From Arthrobacter sp. AFG7.2 (lineage in GTDB: Bacteria; Actinomycetota; Actinomycetes; Actinomycetales; Micrococcaceae): a stretch of 64,000 bases of DNA. The translations under genes and the position numbers were made by a program. Under the pieces are notes generated by a model, which searched no databases, was not told the DNA's origin, and worked only from the letters and a program-made list of their open reading frames with translations. How positions within the stretch are numbered: position 1 is the stretch's first letter; each line of letters begins with the position of its first letter. Location of the stretch: the NCBI RefSeq assembly GCF_002892835.1, contig NZ_PJMB01000009.1, positions 1 to 64,000 of the forward strand, given 5' to 3'. Positions 52,815 to 61,170 of the stretch are shown one piece after another.

Positions 52815-53825
52815 GTGACCCACGAGCTTCTTACGATCGGGCGCATCAGCGTTGATATCTACCCGAACGACATTGGGGTTGGCCTGGAGGATGTAACCTC
52901 CTTTGGCAAATACCTCGGCGGATCACCGTCCAACGTCGCTGTTGCCGCTGCGCGGCACGGCCGCCGGGCCGGCATCATCACCCGGACAGGCCAGGACCCC
53001 TTCGGCACGTTCCTGCATCGGGAACTTGAAAAGTTCGGCGTGGACGATTCTTTCGTCACCCCGGTGCAGGGCCTTCAGACGGCGGTCACCTTCTGCGCCA
53101 TCGAGCCGCCGGAGGACTTCCCGTTGTATTTCTACGGCCGTTTCCCCACAGCTCCGGACCTTCAGATCAAAGCCGAAGACCTGGATCTTGAGGCGATCAG
53201 GAATGCAGGCATCTTCTGGTCCACCGTGACGGGCCTGTGCCAGGAGCCGAGCAGGGAAGCGCACATCAAGGCGCACGAGGCCCGGCCCCGGACCGGACTG
53301 GCCGAAGGGCAATTCACCATCCTCGACCTTGACTACCGGCCCATGTTCTGGGCGTCGGAGGAAGAAGCCCGGTCCGAGGTGGCCAAGGTCCTGCCGCACG
53401 TCACTGTCGCCATTGGCAACGACAAGGAATGCGCCGTCGCCGTAGGGGAGGGGACCCCTGACGAGCAGGCGGACCGTTTGCTGGCCGCCGGCGTCGAGAT
53501 CGCCGTCGTCAAATTGGGCCCCGAAGGCGTCATGGCGAAGAGCCGCACGGAGCGCGTCGTCTCCGCACCGGTTCCGGTGGAAACCGTCAACGGACTGGGG
53601 GCCGGTGACTCGTTCGGCGGTGCGTTTTGCCACGGACTGTTGTCCGGCTGGCCGCTGTCCCAGGTCCTCGACTACGCAAACGCGGCCGGTGCCATCGTGG
53701 CATCCCGAGTATCCTGCGCTGACGCTATGCCTACGCCGGAAGAGGTGACCTCGCTGCTGGCCGAACGCGGACGCACTGTTCCTGGCACCGTTCCGCAGCT
53801 TGCCACCGAAGGAGCAGCACTGTGA
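52815..53825 (+). CDS. iolC: 5-dehydro-2-deoxygluconokinase
   Basis: About 336 residues from the GTG at 52815 (VTHELLTIGRISVDIYPND); the open frame reaches 52725 but the upstream part is not protein-like. It is a PfkB-family kinase: GKYLGGSPSNVAVAAARHG near the N-terminus, GNDKECAVAVG, VVKLGPEGVMA, and the catalytic NGLGAGDSFGGAFCHGLL with Asp as base. It phosphorylates 2-deoxy-5-keto-gluconate in inositol breakdown. It overlaps the next gene by 4 bp (GTGA). Confidence 0.9.
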   Translation: MTHELLTIGRISVDIYPNDIGVGLEDVTSFGKYLGGSPSNVAVAAARHGRRAGIITRTGQDPFGTFLHRELEKFGVDDSFVTPVQGLQTAVTFCAIEPPEDFPLYFYGRFPTAPDLQIKAEDLDLEAIRNAGIFWSTVTGLCQEPSREAHIKAHEARPRTGLAEGQFTILDLDYRPMFWASEEEARSEVAKVLPHVTVAIGNDKECAVAVGEGTPDEQADRLLAAGVEIAVVKLGPEGVMAKSRTERVVSAPVPVETVNGLGAGDSFGGAFCHGLLSGWPLSQVLDYANAAGAIVASRVSCADAMPTPEEVTSLLAERGRTVPGTVPQLATEGAAL

Positions 53826-54757
53826 CCCTTACACCCCTTGCCTCGAACAATGCGGTGGACGATAACCCCCGCCGCTACGAACACCTCAGCACCATCAGGC
53901 TGGAAGACCCTGAGGCCGTAGCGCGGGCAGCGAAGGCGCGCCGGCGGCACCCCGGCGTCAAAGCCGGGCGCCAGAATTTCATCGTGGCAGCAGACCACCC
54001 GGCCCGCGGAGCCCTCGCGGTGGGCAATGATCCGGTGGCAATGGCGGACCGGCGCCAGCTCCTGGATCGGTTACAGGTTGCCCTGGCCAACCCGGACGTG
54101 GATGGCGTCCTCGCCTCCCCGGACATCATGGACGACCTGCTGCTGCTGGGCGCCCTGGACGGCAAGCTGGTGTTCGGATCCATGAACCGCGGCGGACTCT
54201 CCGGCCTGGTCAATGAGCTTGACGACCGTTTCACCGGGCACACCGCAGCAGCACTGGAAGCGCTGGGCGCTGACGGTGGCAAGATGCTGACCCGGATTTG
54301 CCTGGGAGACCCGGACACCGTGGTGACCCTTGAGGCAACAGCCAAGGCGATCGATTCCCTCGCGGAGCGCAAGCTGATCGCCATGGTGGAGCCGTTCCTC
54401 TCGGTCCGCGAGAACGGGAAAGTGCGCAACGACCTGTCCACGAATGCCGTGATCAAGTCCATCGCCATCGCCGAAGGGCTGGGCTCCACCAGTGCCTACA
54501 CCTGGATGAAACTGCCCGTGGTGGCTGACATGGAGCGTGTCATGGCGGCCACGACCATGCCGACGGTCCTCCTGGGCGGGGACCCGGACAGCAGCCAGGA
54601 TGAAGTGTTCGCCAGCTGGCAGGCAGCCCTTGCCCTTCCTGGCGTGCAGGGCCTGACCGTTGGCCGCACGCTTTTGTACCCCGCTGACGGGGACGTGGCA
54701 GGCGCCGTAGCCACAGCCGCTTCCCTTCTTAACCACACCCCAGAAGTATCGGAGTAG
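53822..54757 (+). CDS. Cgl0158-family (beta/alpha)-barrel protein, probable IolJ-type aldolase
   Basis: A 311-residue barrel protein starting at GTG, overlapping iolC. Blocks are FIVAADHPARGALAVG, DGVLASPDIMDDLLLL, MNRGGLSGL, KMLTRICLGDPDTVVTLEATAKAID, MVEPFLSVRENGKV, TWMKLPVVADMERVM and LLGGDPDSSQDEVF. Lys in LVFGSMNRGG is not obviously catalytic; Lys in TWMKLPV is a candidate Schiff-base residue. In C. glutamicum the corresponding gene is beside iolC. An aldolase that splits 2-deoxy-5-keto-gluconate 6-phosphate to DHAP and malonic semialdehyde would fit; this is inferred. Confidence 0.8.
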   Translation: MTLTPLASNNAVDDNPRRYEHLSTIRLEDPEAVARAAKARRRHPGVKAGRQNFIVAADHPARGALAVGNDPVAMADRRQLLDRLQVALANPDVDGVLASPDIMDDLLLLGALDGKLVFGSMNRGGLSGLVNELDDRFTGHTAAALEALGADGGKMLTRICLGDPDTVVTLEATAKAIDSLAERKLIAMVEPFLSVRENGKVRNDLSTNAVIKSIAIAEGLGSTSAYTWMKLPVVADMERVMAATTMPTVLLGGDPDSSQDEVFASWQAALALPGVQGLTVGRTLLYPADGDVAGAVATAASLLNHTPEVSE

Positions 54758-54762
54758 ATCCC

Positions 54763-56742
54763 GTGGGAACAACACCAGGAACGCGCAGGATGACGGTGGC
54801 GCAGGCCGTCGTCGAATACCTTTCCAAGCAGTACACCGTGGACTCGGTCAACGGTGTTGATTACCGGGAGCGGCTGATCCCTGGCACGTTCGGCATTTTC
54901 GGCCACGGCAATGTGGCCGGCGTGGGCCAGGCGCTGAAGCAGTACCAGCAGCTGGATCCGGCGATCATGCCGTACTACCAGGGCCGGAACGAGCAGGCCC
55001 AGGTCCACCAGGCCGTGGGGTATGCCCGGCACACCCGCCGCCGCCAGACCTTCGCGGTCAGCACCTCGATCGGGCCCGGTTCCTCGAACCTGCTGACCGG
55101 AGCCGCGCTGGCCACCACCAACAGGCTTCCGGTGCTGCTGCTGCCGAGTGACACGTTCGCCACCCGTGCCGCGGACCCGGTGCTGCAGCAGCTGGAACAG
55201 CCCTACGCCTACGACATCACCGTTAACGACGCGTTCCGGCCGCTGTCCAAATTCTTCGACCGGGTGTCCCGGCCGGAGCAGCTGTTCTCCGCGTTCCACC
55301 ACGGCCTGCGTGTCCTGACGGACCCGGCAGAGACCGGTGCGGTGACCATTTCGCTGCCGCAGGACGTCCAGGCCGAGGCGTTCGACGTCCCCGAGGAGTT
55401 CCTGGCCGAGCGGGAGTGGCGGATCCGCCGCCCGGACGCGGACGACGACGACATCCGCCGCGCTGCCGATGCCATCCGGGCCGCGAAGCGGCCGCTGATC
55501 ATTGCCGGCGGCGGCGTCCTCTACGCCTACGCCAACGAGGAGCTTGCCAGGTTCGTGGAACTGACGGGCATACCGGTGGGCAACACGCAGGCCGGCGTCG
55601 GTGTGCTGCCCTGGGACCACCAGTTCAGCCTTGGCGCCATCGGCTCCACGGGTACGACGGCGGCGAACGCCCTCGCTGCCGAGGCGGACCTGATCATCGG
55701 CATCGGCACCCGGTACGAGGACTTCACAACCGCATCCCGGACCGCGTTCCAGAACCCGGACGTCAGGTTCATCAACATCAACGTCGCCCCGATCGACGCC
55801 TACAAGCACGGCACCACGCTGCCAATCGTGGCCGACGCCCGCAAGGCGCTGGTGAAGCTGAACCAGGCACTGGGCGGCTACCGGACCGGCGCGGACTTGG
55901 AGCAGAAGGTCGCGGCGGAAAAGAAGCGCTGGGATGCCACGGTGGATGAGGCGTTTGACACCCGCCATACCCCGTTGCCTGCCCAGAATGAGATCATCGG
56001 CGCCACCAGCCGGGCGATGGACCCCCGTGACGTGGTGATCTGCGCCGCCGGGTCCCTGCCCGGCGACCTGCACAAGATGTGGCGCGTCCGCGACCCGTTC
56101 GGCTACCACGTGGAATACGCCTACTCCTGCATGGGCTACGAAATCCCGGGCGGCCTCGGCGTCAAGCGCGCAGCGCTGGCTGAAGCGGCGGCACGTACGA
56201 CGGCGGGCGGCGAGGGCCGTCCGGACGTCCGGGACGTCGTCGTGATGGTGGGGGACGGCTCCTACCTGATGATGCACACCGAACTGGTCACCGCCGTCGC
56301 GGAACGCATCAAGCTGATCGTGGTCCTGATCCAGAACCACGGCTATGCGTCCATCGGATCGCTCTCCGAAATGCTGGGCTCGCAGCGGTTCGGTACCCAG
56401 TACCGGACCCTGGACGAGGAGCAGCACAGCTTCGATGACGGCGAAACCCTGCCTGTTGACCTCGCCCTGAACGCCGAGTCCCTCGGCGTGAAGGTCATCC
56501 GGATCGAACCGGGGGAGAAAGTCATCGCCGAACTCGAGCAGGCCATCCGCGATGCAAAGGCAGCACCCGAAGGATCCGGACCGATCCTGATCCACGTTGA
56601 ATCTGACCCGCTCCTGGATGCCCCGTCCTCGGAATCCTGGTGGGACGTTCCCGTCTCCCAGGCCTCCGAACTGGACTCCACCCAGCAGGCGTACCAGACC
56701 TACACCGACCACAAAGCACGCCAGCGCAAACTGCTCGGCTGA
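54763..56742 (+). CDS. iolD: 3D-(3,5/4)-trihydroxycyclohexane-1,2-dione hydrolase
   Basis: A 659-residue thiamine-diphosphate enzyme starting at GTG. It opens the inositol ring of trihydroxycyclohexane-1,2-dione to 5-deoxyglucuronate. The N-terminal domain has VEYLSKQYTVDSVNG, GIFGHGNVAGVGQAL and QAVGYARHTRRRQTFAVSTSIGPGSSN. Residues about 210-350 form the central domain (PLIIAGGGVLYAYANEE), and the C-terminal TPP-binding GDGSYLMMHTELVTAVAERIKLIVVLIQNHGYAS follows. Length is typical. It lies 5 bp after the aldolase-like gene. Confidence 0.95.
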   Translation: MGTTPGTRRMTVAQAVVEYLSKQYTVDSVNGVDYRERLIPGTFGIFGHGNVAGVGQALKQYQQLDPAIMPYYQGRNEQAQVHQAVGYARHTRRRQTFAVSTSIGPGSSNLLTGAALATTNRLPVLLLPSDTFATRAADPVLQQLEQPYAYDITVNDAFRPLSKFFDRVSRPEQLFSAFHHGLRVLTDPAETGAVTISLPQDVQAEAFDVPEEFLAEREWRIRRPDADDDDIRRAADAIRAAKRPLIIAGGGVLYAYANEELARFVELTGIPVGNTQAGVGVLPWDHQFSLGAIGSTGTTAANALAAEADLIIGIGTRYEDFTTASRTAFQNPDVRFININVAPIDAYKHGTTLPIVADARKALVKLNQALGGYRTGADLEQKVAAEKKRWDATVDEAFDTRHTPLPAQNEIIGATSRAMDPRDVVICAAGSLPGDLHKMWRVRDPFGYHVEYAYSCMGYEIPGGLGVKRAALAEAAARTTAGGEGRPDVRDVVVMVGDGSYLMMHTELVTAVAERIKLIVVLIQNHGYASIGSLSEMLGSQRFGTQYRTLDEEQHSFDDGETLPVDLALNAESLGVKVIRIEPGEKVIAELEQAIRDAKAAPEGSGPILIHVESDPLLDAPSSESWWDVPVSQASELDSTQQAYQTYTDHKARQRKLLG

Positions 56743-56782
56743 ACCCCCGAACCTCCTGACCACCACTCAAGGAAGAGTCCCC

Positions 56783-58297
56783 ATGACTGCCACCACCACT
56801 GAGACCACTGTCATCAACCACTTCATCAACGGCGCCGAAACCCCCGGCGAGGGTGACAGAACCACGTCCGTCTACAACCCCGCTACCGGCGCCGTGTCCG
56901 CCACCCTGCGCCTGGCCAACCGGGCCGACCTGGAGACCGCCGTCGCCGCCGCCCGCAAGGCCGCCGACACCTGGGGTGACATCTCCCTGGCCAAGCGCAC
57001 GGCCGTGCTGTTCAAGTTCCGCGAACTGGTTGCTGCCCACGTGGAAGAACTCGCGCAGCTGGTCACCGCCGAGCACGGCAAGGTCATCTCCGATGCCAAG
57101 GGCGAGATCGGCCGCGGCCTGGAAGTCATCGAATACGCCTGCGGGATCCCTACCCTGCTCAAGGGCGACTACTCGGACCAGGTGTCCACCGGCATCGACG
57201 TCTTCAACTTCCGTGAGCCGCTCGGCGTTGTCGCCGGGATCACGCCGTTCAACTTTCCCGTGATGGTGCCGCTGTGGATGGCACCGATGGCCATCGCCAC
57301 CGGCAATGCCTTCATCCTCAAGCCCTCCGAGCGCGACCCCTCCGCCTCGCTGCTCCTCGCAAAGCTGTGGAAGCAGGCAGGCCTGCCCGACGGCGTGTTC
57401 CAGGTCCTGCACGGCGACAAGGAAACCGTGGACGGACTCCTGACCCACCCGGACGTGGACGGCATCTCCTTCGTCGGCTCCACCCCGATCGCCCAGTACG
57501 TGCACGAAACCGCCACCAGGCACGGCAAGCGCGTCCAGGCCCTGGGCGGGGCGAAGAACCACGCCATCGTGATGCCCGACGCCGACCTGGACAACGCCGC
57601 CGACCACCTCGCCGCCGCTGCCTTCGGCTCCGCAGGCGAACGCTGCATGGCCATCTCCGTTGCTGTCGCCGTCGGAGATGCCGCGGACCTGATCGTCAAG
57701 AAGGTCGAAGAGCGCGCCCTGGCCGTCAAGGTCAAGAACGGAACCGAACCCGACGCCGAAATGGGCCCGGTCATCACCCCGGCGTCCAAGGAACGCATCG
57801 TCCGGATCGTCACCGAAGCCGAACAGGCCGGCGCGGCCATGGTGGTGGACGGGCGTGACCTGGTGGTCCCGGGCCACGAAGACGGCTTCTGGGTGGGCCC
57901 CACCGTCATCGACCACGTCAAGACGGAGATGACCGCCTACACCGAGGAAATCTTCGGACCTGTCCTCGTCGTGGTCCGCGTCGACACACTGGAGGACGGC
58001 ATCAAGCTCATCAACGCCAACCCGTACGGCAACGGCACCGCCATCTTCACCTCCTCCGGCGCCGCAGCCCGCACGTTCCAGCGCTCCGTCACCGTCGGCA
58101 TGATCGGCATCAACGTGCCGCTGCCCGTCCCGGTGGCCTACCACTCCTTCGGTGGCTGGAAGGCCTCCCTCTTCGGCGACAAGCACATCTACGGTCCCGA
58201 AGGCGTCTCCTTCTACACCCGCGGCAAGGTGGTCACCTCACGCTGGCCGGAAACCCACCACGCCTCCGGCGCCTCCTACAACTTCCCGTCGAACTAG
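56783..58297 (+). CDS. iolA: CoA-acylating (methyl)malonate-semialdehyde dehydrogenase
   Basis: 504 residues from the ATG at 56783 (preceded by AAGGAAGAG); the open frame reaches 56597 as a shadow of iolD. It oxidises malonic semialdehyde (or methylmalonate semialdehyde) to acetyl- or propionyl-CoA. Blocks are AGITPFNFPVMVPLWMAPMAIATGNAFILKPSERDPSA, VSFVGSTPIAQYV, LGGAKNHAIVMPDAD and the catalytic Cys288 in FGSAGERCMAISVAV. Also known as mmsA. It is the last step to acetyl-CoA in inositol breakdown. Confidence 0.95.
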   Translation: MTATTTETTVINHFINGAETPGEGDRTTSVYNPATGAVSATLRLANRADLETAVAAARKAADTWGDISLAKRTAVLFKFRELVAAHVEELAQLVTAEHGKVISDAKGEIGRGLEVIEYACGIPTLLKGDYSDQVSTGIDVFNFREPLGVVAGITPFNFPVMVPLWMAPMAIATGNAFILKPSERDPSASLLLAKLWKQAGLPDGVFQVLHGDKETVDGLLTHPDVDGISFVGSTPIAQYVHETATRHGKRVQALGGAKNHAIVMPDADLDNAADHLAAAAFGSAGERCMAISVAVAVGDAADLIVKKVEERALAVKVKNGTEPDAEMGPVITPASKERIVRIVTEAEQAGAAMVVDGRDLVVPGHEDGFWVGPTVIDHVKTEMTAYTEEIFGPVLVVVRVDTLEDGIKLINANPYGNGTAIFTSSGAAARTFQRSVTVGMIGINVPLPVPVAYHSFGGWKASLFGDKHIYGPEGVSFYTRGKVVTSRWPETHHASGASYNFPSN

Positions 58298-58312
58298 AAA
58301 GACAACGCTGTC

Positions 58313-59224
58313 ATGACTGAGAACAAGCTGATCATCGGCACCGCACCGGACTCCTGGGGCGTCTGGTTCGCAGACGATCCGAAGCAGACCCCATGGGAAC
58401 GCTTCCTGGACGAGGTTGCGGAATCCGGCTACAAGTGGATCGAACTGGGCCCCTACGGTTACCTGCCCACCGACCCCGCCCGCCTCGCAGAAGAACTGAA
58501 GCAGCGCGACCTCCAAGTCACCGCAGGCACCGTGTTCACTGCCTTCCACCGCGGCCTGGACCAGTGGGAAACCGCCTGGGAACCGGCGCGGAAGGTGGCA
58601 GAGCTGACGGCGGCCATGGGCGGCGAGCATATCGTGGTCATTCCGGCCATGTGGCGGGATGACGTTACAGGCGAAGCAGTGGAAAGCGGCAGGCTGAGCG
58701 AGAAGGCGTGGGCGGACCTGTTCGCCGGCCACAACCGGCTCGGCAAGACACTCCTGGAGGACTTCGGGCTGAAGCAGCAGTTCCATTCCCACGCCGACTC
58801 CCATGTTGGCGCCCAGGAAGACATTGAAACCCTCCTGGCCGCAACGGATGCGAAGTACCTGAACCTGTGCCTGGACACGGGCCACGCCGAATACTGCGGT
58901 GCTTCCAGCCTGGAACTCATCAAGAACTACCCGGACCGCATCGGCTACCTGCACCTCAAGCAGATCAATCCGGAGATCCTCAGGAAGGTCAATGAGGAGA
59001 ACATGACCTGGGCTGCCGCTAACCTGGCCGGCGTCATGACCGAGCCGCCGAACGGCCTGCCGGACCTCCGCGCGGTCATCGAAGCCGTGGAAGCCCTCAA
59101 CCGGCCCATCTTCGGCATCGTGGAGCAGGATATGTATCCGGTCGCCTTCGACGTCCCCATGCCCATCGCCAAGCGCACCCGCAACTACCTGCTGTCCTGC
59201 GGCTCCCGCACCGCTGTCAGCTGA
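58313..59224 (+). CDS. iolE: Inosose dehydratase-like TIM-barrel protein
   Basis: A 303-residue xylose-isomerase-like barrel. LIIGTAPDSWGVWFADDPKQTPWERFLDEVAESGYKWIELGPYGYLPTD matches IolE, which dehydrates 2-keto-myo-inositol. Metal-site residues are in LCLDTGHAEY, YLHLKQIN and GIVEQDMYP. It is in the expected order between iolA and iolG. Related IolH and IolI proteins share the fold, so the name is slightly less sure than the fold. Confidence 0.88.
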   Translation: MTENKLIIGTAPDSWGVWFADDPKQTPWERFLDEVAESGYKWIELGPYGYLPTDPARLAEELKQRDLQVTAGTVFTAFHRGLDQWETAWEPARKVAELTAAMGGEHIVVIPAMWRDDVTGEAVESGRLSEKAWADLFAGHNRLGKTLLEDFGLKQQFHSHADSHVGAQEDIETLLAATDAKYLNLCLDTGHAEYCGASSLELIKNYPDRIGYLHLKQINPEILRKVNEENMTWAAANLAGVMTEPPNGLPDLRAVIEAVEALNRPIFGIVEQDMYPVAFDVPMPIAKRTRNYLLSCGSRTAVS

Positions 59225-59257
59225 CCAATCCATCCCCAGACTTCGAAGGACAGAACA

Positions 59258-60271
59258 ATGACACAAACCCTCCGCGTAGCCGTCATTGGCGCCGGGCGCA
59301 TGGGCGCCGACCACATCCAGCGCCTCAACAAGCGCATCCACGGAGCCGAAGTTGCCGCCGTCGTTGACGTCGACCTTGCCCGCGCCCAGGCCGCCATTGA
59401 AGGCATCCAGGGCGCCGTGGCACTGGCCGATGCCGAGGAAGCCCTCAACAACGGTGACGTCAACGCGGTATTGATCGCCACCCCCGGGTTCCTGCACGAG
59501 GACATCCTGCTCAAAGCGCTCGCCAAGGACATTCCCATCCTCTGCGAGAAGCCGCTGACCCCGGACGCCGAGTCATCCTGGAAGATTGTCGAGGCCGAGG
59601 TCGCCCTGGGCCACAAGCGCATCCAGGTGGGCTTCATGCGCCGCTTCGACGCTGAATACGCAGCCCTGGGCGGAATCATCCGCAACGGTGAACTTGGTGA
59701 GCTGCTCATGCTGCACCACCAGCACCGCAACCCCACCACGCCTCCGGGCTTCACCAACGAGATGCTGATCCACGACTCCGTGGTCCACGAATTCGATGCC
59801 ATCCGGTACTTCACCGGTGAGGAAATCACCAGCGTCCAGGTCCGCCTCGGCAAGGCCACCCGGAATGCCCCGGCCGGCCAACACGACCCCCAGCACGTCC
59901 TGATTGAAACCGAGTCAGGGGTCCTGGCCGACGTCGAAATCTTCGTCAACGCCAAGTTCGGCTATGAAGTGGCCACCCAGGCGTCCTTCGAAGAAGGCAT
60001 CGTCAGCATCGGCGGGGACAAGGGGCCTTACACCCGCAGCGCCGGCCAGTGGGGCGGCAACATCACCCCCGGCTTCGAGGAGCGTTTTGGTGCGGCGTAC
60101 GACGTCGAAATCCAGTCATGGGTCGACGCGGCACTTAAAGGCGAAATAGGCGGCCCCACCGCCTGGGACGGTTACGCCACCGCAGCATGCTGCGAAGCGG
60201 GCGTCGAGGCGCAGAAGAACGGCGAAAAGGTCGCTGTAAAGCTGGCCGCAAAGCCCGACATCTACAAGTAG
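59258..60271 (+). CDS. iolG: myo-Inositol 2-dehydrogenase
   Basis: A 337-residue Gfo/Idh/MocA dehydrogenase that oxidises myo-inositol to 2-keto-myo-inositol. The NAD motif is VAVIGAGRMGADHI; the catalytic-Lys motif is CEKPLTPDAE; HQHRNP and DSVVHEFDAIRYFTGEE fit inositol dehydrogenases. AAGGACAG-type sequence precedes the ATG. It is followed by the IolH/IolI-like gene 23 bp later. Confidence 0.93.
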   Translation: MTQTLRVAVIGAGRMGADHIQRLNKRIHGAEVAAVVDVDLARAQAAIEGIQGAVALADAEEALNNGDVNAVLIATPGFLHEDILLKALAKDIPILCEKPLTPDAESSWKIVEAEVALGHKRIQVGFMRRFDAEYAALGGIIRNGELGELLMLHHQHRNPTTPPGFTNEMLIHDSVVHEFDAIRYFTGEEITSVQVRLGKATRNAPAGQHDPQHVLIETESGVLADVEIFVNAKFGYEVATQASFEEGIVSIGGDKGPYTRSAGQWGGNITPGFEERFGAAYDVEIQSWVDAALKGEIGGPTAWDGYATAACCEAGVEAQKNGEKVAVKLAAKPDIYK

Positions 60272-60294
60272 CCACCCTGAGGAGTGTTTTCCCC

Positions 60295-61170
60295 GTGAAA
60301 ATCGCGCTTGACCCTACCCCGTTCCACCACACCCACAGCCTGCTTGAATTCCCCAAGGTGGTTGCGGACCTTGGCTACAAATATATGCAGATGACTCCGC
60401 ACGCGGACTTCATCCCTTTCTACAACCACCCCAAAGCGGATGACGGGCTGGTAGGCCAGCTGAACAAAGCGTGCAAGGATGCTGGCATCGAGATCGCCTC
60501 TGTGTTGCCGGTGCTCCGCTGGTCCGGCCCTGACGAGGACGCCCGGGAAGCGGCAATCCGCTACTGGAAGCGTGCCATCCAGATCACTGTGGACCTGGGC
60601 GTCAGCACCATGAACACGGAGTTCAGCGGCCGTCCGGAGAAGGCCGAGGAATCCGAAAGGGCCTTCTACCGCTCCATGGAGGAACTGCTGCCCATCATCG
60701 AACGGGAGGGCATCGACCTGCTGATCGACCCGCACCCGGACGACTTCGTGGAGGAAGGCCTCGCCGCCCTTCGCATCATCCGCGGTGTGAACTCGAAGAA
60801 TGTGGGCTTGGTCTACGTGGCCTCGCACAGCTTCCACATGAAGGACCAGCCGCTGGACATCATGCGCGCGGCGGGGGACAAGCTGCGGCTGGTCCACGTG
60901 GCTGACACCATGAACCACCATGCGTCGCATGGGCTCCGGTATATCACCAACCCGCCGGGAAACCCCGTCCGTGTGCACCAGCACCTTAAAATCGGCGACG
61001 GCGACGTGAACTGGGACGAGTTCTTCGGCGGCCTGAAGGAGATCGGCTTCCTGGACCGGGAGGACACCGTCATGGTGTCCAGCGTGTTTGCCGAGGACGA
61101 GAATGCGGAGGAGGTCTCGCGCTACCAGCTTGAGACGATGAACCAGTACGTACAGAAGGTTTGCGTATGA
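60295..61170 (+). CDS. IolH/IolI-like sugar isomerase/epimerase
   Basis: 291 residues from the GTG at 60295, with TGAGGAG upstream; the open frame to 60187 is a shadow of iolG. It is a second TIM-barrel of the xylose-isomerase-like superfamily: LLEFPKVVADLGYKYMQMTPHADFIPF, LLIDPHPDDFVEEG, VYVASHSFHMKDQPL, LVHVADTMNHHASHG and DVNWDEFFGGLKEIGF. In iol clusters this position is usually filled by IolH or the inosose isomerase IolI. Its stop overlaps the transporter start by 4 bp (ATGA). Confidence 0.83.
   Translation: MKIALDPTPFHHTHSLLEFPKVVADLGYKYMQMTPHADFIPFYNHPKADDGLVGQLNKACKDAGIEIASVLPVLRWSGPDEDAREAAIRYWKRAIQITVDLGVSTMNTEFSGRPEKAEESERAFYRSMEELLPIIEREGIDLLIDPHPDDFVEEGLAALRIIRGVNSKNVGLVYVASHSFHMKDQPLDIMRAAGDKLRLVHVADTMNHHASHGLRYITNPPGNPVRVHQHLKIGDGDVNWDEFFGGLKEIGFLDREDTVMVSSVFAEDENAEEVSRYQLETMNQYVQKVCV

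Noticed and set aside
54496..56766. 756-residue open frame on the minus strand across iolD and the aldolase-like gene
   Set aside because: It is antisense to two firmly identified genes, lacks recognisable domains and a ribosome-binding site, and is a product of high GC content.
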